Source: CAZZIQ01 sp964654355 (lineage in GTDB: Bacteria > Pseudomonadota > Gammaproteobacteria > GCF-002020875). Taken from it: a DNA stretch of 6,827 nucleotides. A program made the translations under genes and the position numbers. Positions within the stretch are counted from its first letter, which is position 1. The number at the start of each line of letters is the position of its first letter. This document shows positions 5,380 to 6,827 of the stretch, one piece after another. A model generated the notes under the pieces. It was not told the DNA's origin and searched no databases. It was given only the letters and a program-made list of their open reading frames with translations. The stretch covers positions 1 through 6,827 of the forward strand of contig CAZZIQ010000054.1 in the NCBI GenBank assembly GCA_964654355.1. Direction: 5' to 3'.

Positions 5380-6066
5380 CTATGCGGCAACCGCATGAGT
5401 ATCGATCACCCGCGGAAACTCGACCATCGAATCAATCACGGCGTCTGGATGATAGTTCCGGATATCTTCGCCATGGTTATACCCATAGCTCATACACAGA
5501 ATGCGGAAGCCCGCGGCACGCGCCGCTTTCACATCACTAATCGAATCCCCGATCATGAGTGCATTTTTGGGTTCAACCCCAAAGACTTTTGCACCATGCA
5601 GCAAGGGACCCGGGTCCGGCTTTTTCACCGGCAAGGTATCGCCAGCAATAATCAATTCAAAGCGATCAGCAATACCAAGATCACGTAATAGCGGCTCAGT
5701 AAAGCGCGATGCTTTATTCGTCACACAACCGATACGCAAGCCTTGCGCCTGCAACCAATCCAAACCTTCCGTAACACCCGCATATAGACAACTACGCTTG
5801 CTGGTGTTCTCAGCATACAAGTCTTCGAAAATGGGTAAGGCTTTTGCTAATAACTCGGCGTCACAGGAACCGGAGAGGTCGTTTGCAAGCGCACGCTTCA
5901 CCAGCATCTCAACGCCGTTTCCAACCCAGGTACGTACCATGGCTTCGCCACGTTCCGGCAACCCTAAGGCCCGCATCATTTCATCAACGCAATAATGTAA
6001 GTCTGGCACGCTATCGACCAGCGTACCGTCCACATCAATCAACACCATAGCTGGGCGCGGCAACAT
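5380..6066 (-). CDS. gph: Phosphoglycolate phosphatase (HAD superfamily)
   Basis: A 228-residue HAD hydrolase, the usual size for Gph. It has motif I DVDGTLVDS (nucleophile Asp11, acid/base Asp13), a helical cap domain (about 20-90), motif II CVTNK (Thr116), motif III lysine in VKKPDP (Lys148/149) and motif IV MIGDSISDVKAARAAG (Asp174, Asp178). It is expected to hydrolyse 2-phosphoglycolate, formed by DNA repair of 3'-phosphoglycolate ends or by oxygenase activity, to glycolate. HAD proteins are hard to assign by sequence alone, but the rpe-gph-trpE order is a known conserved arrangement and supports the name. The ATG at 6066 has AAGGA six bases upstream and lies 27 bases after the rpe stop; ATG at residue 7 is an alternative start. 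The TAG stop is 23 bases before trpE. Confidence 0.93.
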   Translation of the reverse strand: MLPRPAMVLIDVDGTLVDSVPDLHYCVDEMMRALGLPERGEAMVRTWVGNGVEMLVKRALANDLSGSCDAELLAKALPIFEDLYAENTSKRSCLYAGVTEGLDWLQAQGLRIGCVTNKASRFTEPLLRDLGIADRFELIIAGDTLPVKKPDPGPLLHGAKVFGVEPKNALMIGDSISDVKAARAAGFRILCMSYGYNHGEDIRNYHPDAVIDSMVEFPRVIDTHAVAA

Positions 6067-6082
6067 GAGAAGTCCTTTTCTC
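6067..6082 (-). promoter_or_regulatory. gph ribosome binding site displayed in a small hairpin loop
   Basis: In the mRNA, GAGAA (6082-6078) and TTCTC (6071-6067) form a five-base-pair stem whose six-base loop AAGGAC carries the Shine-Dalgarno AAGGA. The stem ends directly before the ATG. This decides the start at 6066. The stem is short and may simply be chance, but it would present rather than hide the ribosome site. Confidence 0.3.
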
Positions 6083-6093
6083 GCGAGCGTGGA

Positions 6094-6783
6094 TTAGGCC
6101 TTGGCCAGTTCTGCGCGCATCTCGCCGATGATGGATTCGTAACGGTGTGGGTCACTGTCTTGCGCCGCACCAAAGATCGCGGAACCCGCAACAAAGGTAT
6201 CCGCGCCGGCTGCCTTGATTTCACGAATGTTATTGGCCTTCACGCCACCATCAATTTCGAGACGGATGTCGTAGCCGGATGCATCGATCAGCGCACGCGC
6301 TTCACGCAACTTATCCAATGTCGCCGGAATAAAGCTCTGACCGCCAAAACCCGGATTGACCGACATCAGCAACACCATATCGACCTTGTCCATAACATAC
6401 TTAAGGTAGTCGAGCGGTGTGGCCGGATTGAACACCAGACCGGACTTACAACCGGCGCCGCGAATGAGCTGCAAGGTACGGTCAACATGCTCAGAGGCTT
6501 CGGGGTGGAAGGTGATGTAGCTGGCGCCCGCGTCGGCGAAATCGGGAATGATGCGATCGACCGGCTTGACCATAAGGTGCACATCAATCGGCGCGGTTAC
6601 GCCATGCTTGCGCAGCGCCTCACACACCAGCGGGCCGATGGTCAGGTTCGGCACATAGTGGTTGTCCATGACATCGAAGTGGACGATATCGGCGCCTGCG
6701 GCGAGGACGTTATCCACCTCTTCACCGAGCTTGGCAAAGTCCGCCGAGAGGATCGATGGGGCAATGAAATCGGCTTGGGCCAT
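6094..6783 (-). CDS. rpe: Ribulose-phosphate 3-epimerase
   Basis: A 229-residue TIM-barrel epimerase that interconverts ribulose 5-phosphate and xylulose 5-phosphate in the pentose phosphate pathway, the source of PRPP used by TrpD. Motifs in order are APSILSADF (8-16), HFDVMDNHYVPNLTIGP with metal ligand His35 and catalytic Asp37, DVHLMV with His69, MSVNPGFGGQSF (140-151), LEIDGGV with catalytic Asp178, and the phosphate-binding FVAGSAIF (197-204). The ATG at 6783 is preferred because GGAG lies seven bases upstream and the protein then begins, as in the family, just before APSILSADF. An in-frame TTG at 6804 would add seven residues without support. The 44 bases upstream to the window edge contain no promoter I would call. 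It is the first gene of the unit within view. Confidence 0.97.
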   Translation of the reverse strand: MAQADFIAPSILSADFAKLGEEVDNVLAAGADIVHFDVMDNHYVPNLTIGPLVCEALRKHGVTAPIDVHLMVKPVDRIIPDFADAGASYITFHPEASEHVDRTLQLIRGAGCKSGLVFNPATPLDYLKYVMDKVDMVLLMSVNPGFGGQSFIPATLDKLREARALIDASGYDIRLEIDGGVKANNIREIKAAGADTFVAGSAIFGAAQDSDPHRYESIIGEMRAELAKA

Positions 6784-6827
6784 GAGGAAGCTCCCTACAG
6801 TCAAAAGTCCGCCAATCTACTCGATTA

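Noticed and set aside
5501..5995. A 164-codon plus-strand frame opposite gph
   Set aside because: It is antisense to an intact HAD phosphatase with all four motifs and shows no motifs of its own.
6784..6804. An upstream TTG start for rpe adding seven residues
   Set aside because: The ATG at 6783 has GGAG at correct spacing and gives the normal family N-terminus.
6784..6827. A possible promoter upstream of rpe (TAGATT as a -10-like box, TTGACT as a -35-like box)
   Set aside because: The two boxes are not in a usable order or spacing, and any -35 partner for TAGATT would be at or beyond the window edge.

Overview
The window is a tightly packed gammaproteobacterial-type tryptophan locus read entirely from the minus strand. 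In transcription order (high to low coordinates) it holds rpe, gph, trpE, an uncharacterised gene, trpG, trpD, trpC and an OsmC-family gene. After a short intergenic gap comes the 5' end of a tRNA-Tyr gene, cut by the window edge. The G+C content is moderate. The rpe-gph-trpE linkage, with separate trpE and trpG and a monofunctional trpC, is the arrangement known from pseudomonads and xanthomonad-like gammaproteobacteria. No genus can be fixed from the sequence alone.

Layout. At 6784-6827 only 44 bases lie upstream of rpe, so the operon promoter is not convincingly in view. From 6783 down to 169 the eight genes are separated by 27, 23, -8 (overlap), 18, 37, 3 and 11 bases, which fits one transcription unit. 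No strong terminator and no leader peptide occur between the genes. The 168 bases below the OsmC gene hold a weak hairpin, three A-tracts spaced one helical turn apart, a near-consensus sigma70-type promoter (-35 TTGACA, 17-base spacer, -10 GACAAT, G+C-rich discriminator) and the first 24 bases of tRNA-Tyr.

How the genes work together. TrpE and TrpG form anthranilate synthase (chorismate plus glutamine to anthranilate). TrpD adds the phosphoribosyl group from PRPP, and TrpC closes the indole ring after the TrpF step. trpF, trpB and trpA are not in the window. Rpe supplies the pentose-phosphate pool from which PRPP is made, and Gph removes 2-phosphoglycolate; both are metabolic neighbours rather than pathway enzymes. 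The OsmC-family protein probably acts on peroxides or other redox stress and appears to be the last cistron.

The least explained item is the 263-residue gene lying between the two anthranilate synthase subunit genes. It overlaps the end of trpE, I cannot assign it to a family, and it is unusually rich in tryptophan (8 residues) compared with every neighbouring protein. Other points of interest are a hairpin over the trpE start codon where no Shine-Dalgarno sequence is visible, a strong hairpin between trpG and trpD, and the absence of a crp/vfr gene between trpC and the OsmC gene. The core genes are otherwise ordinary and intact; nothing here looks like a mobile element, CRISPR array or defence system.
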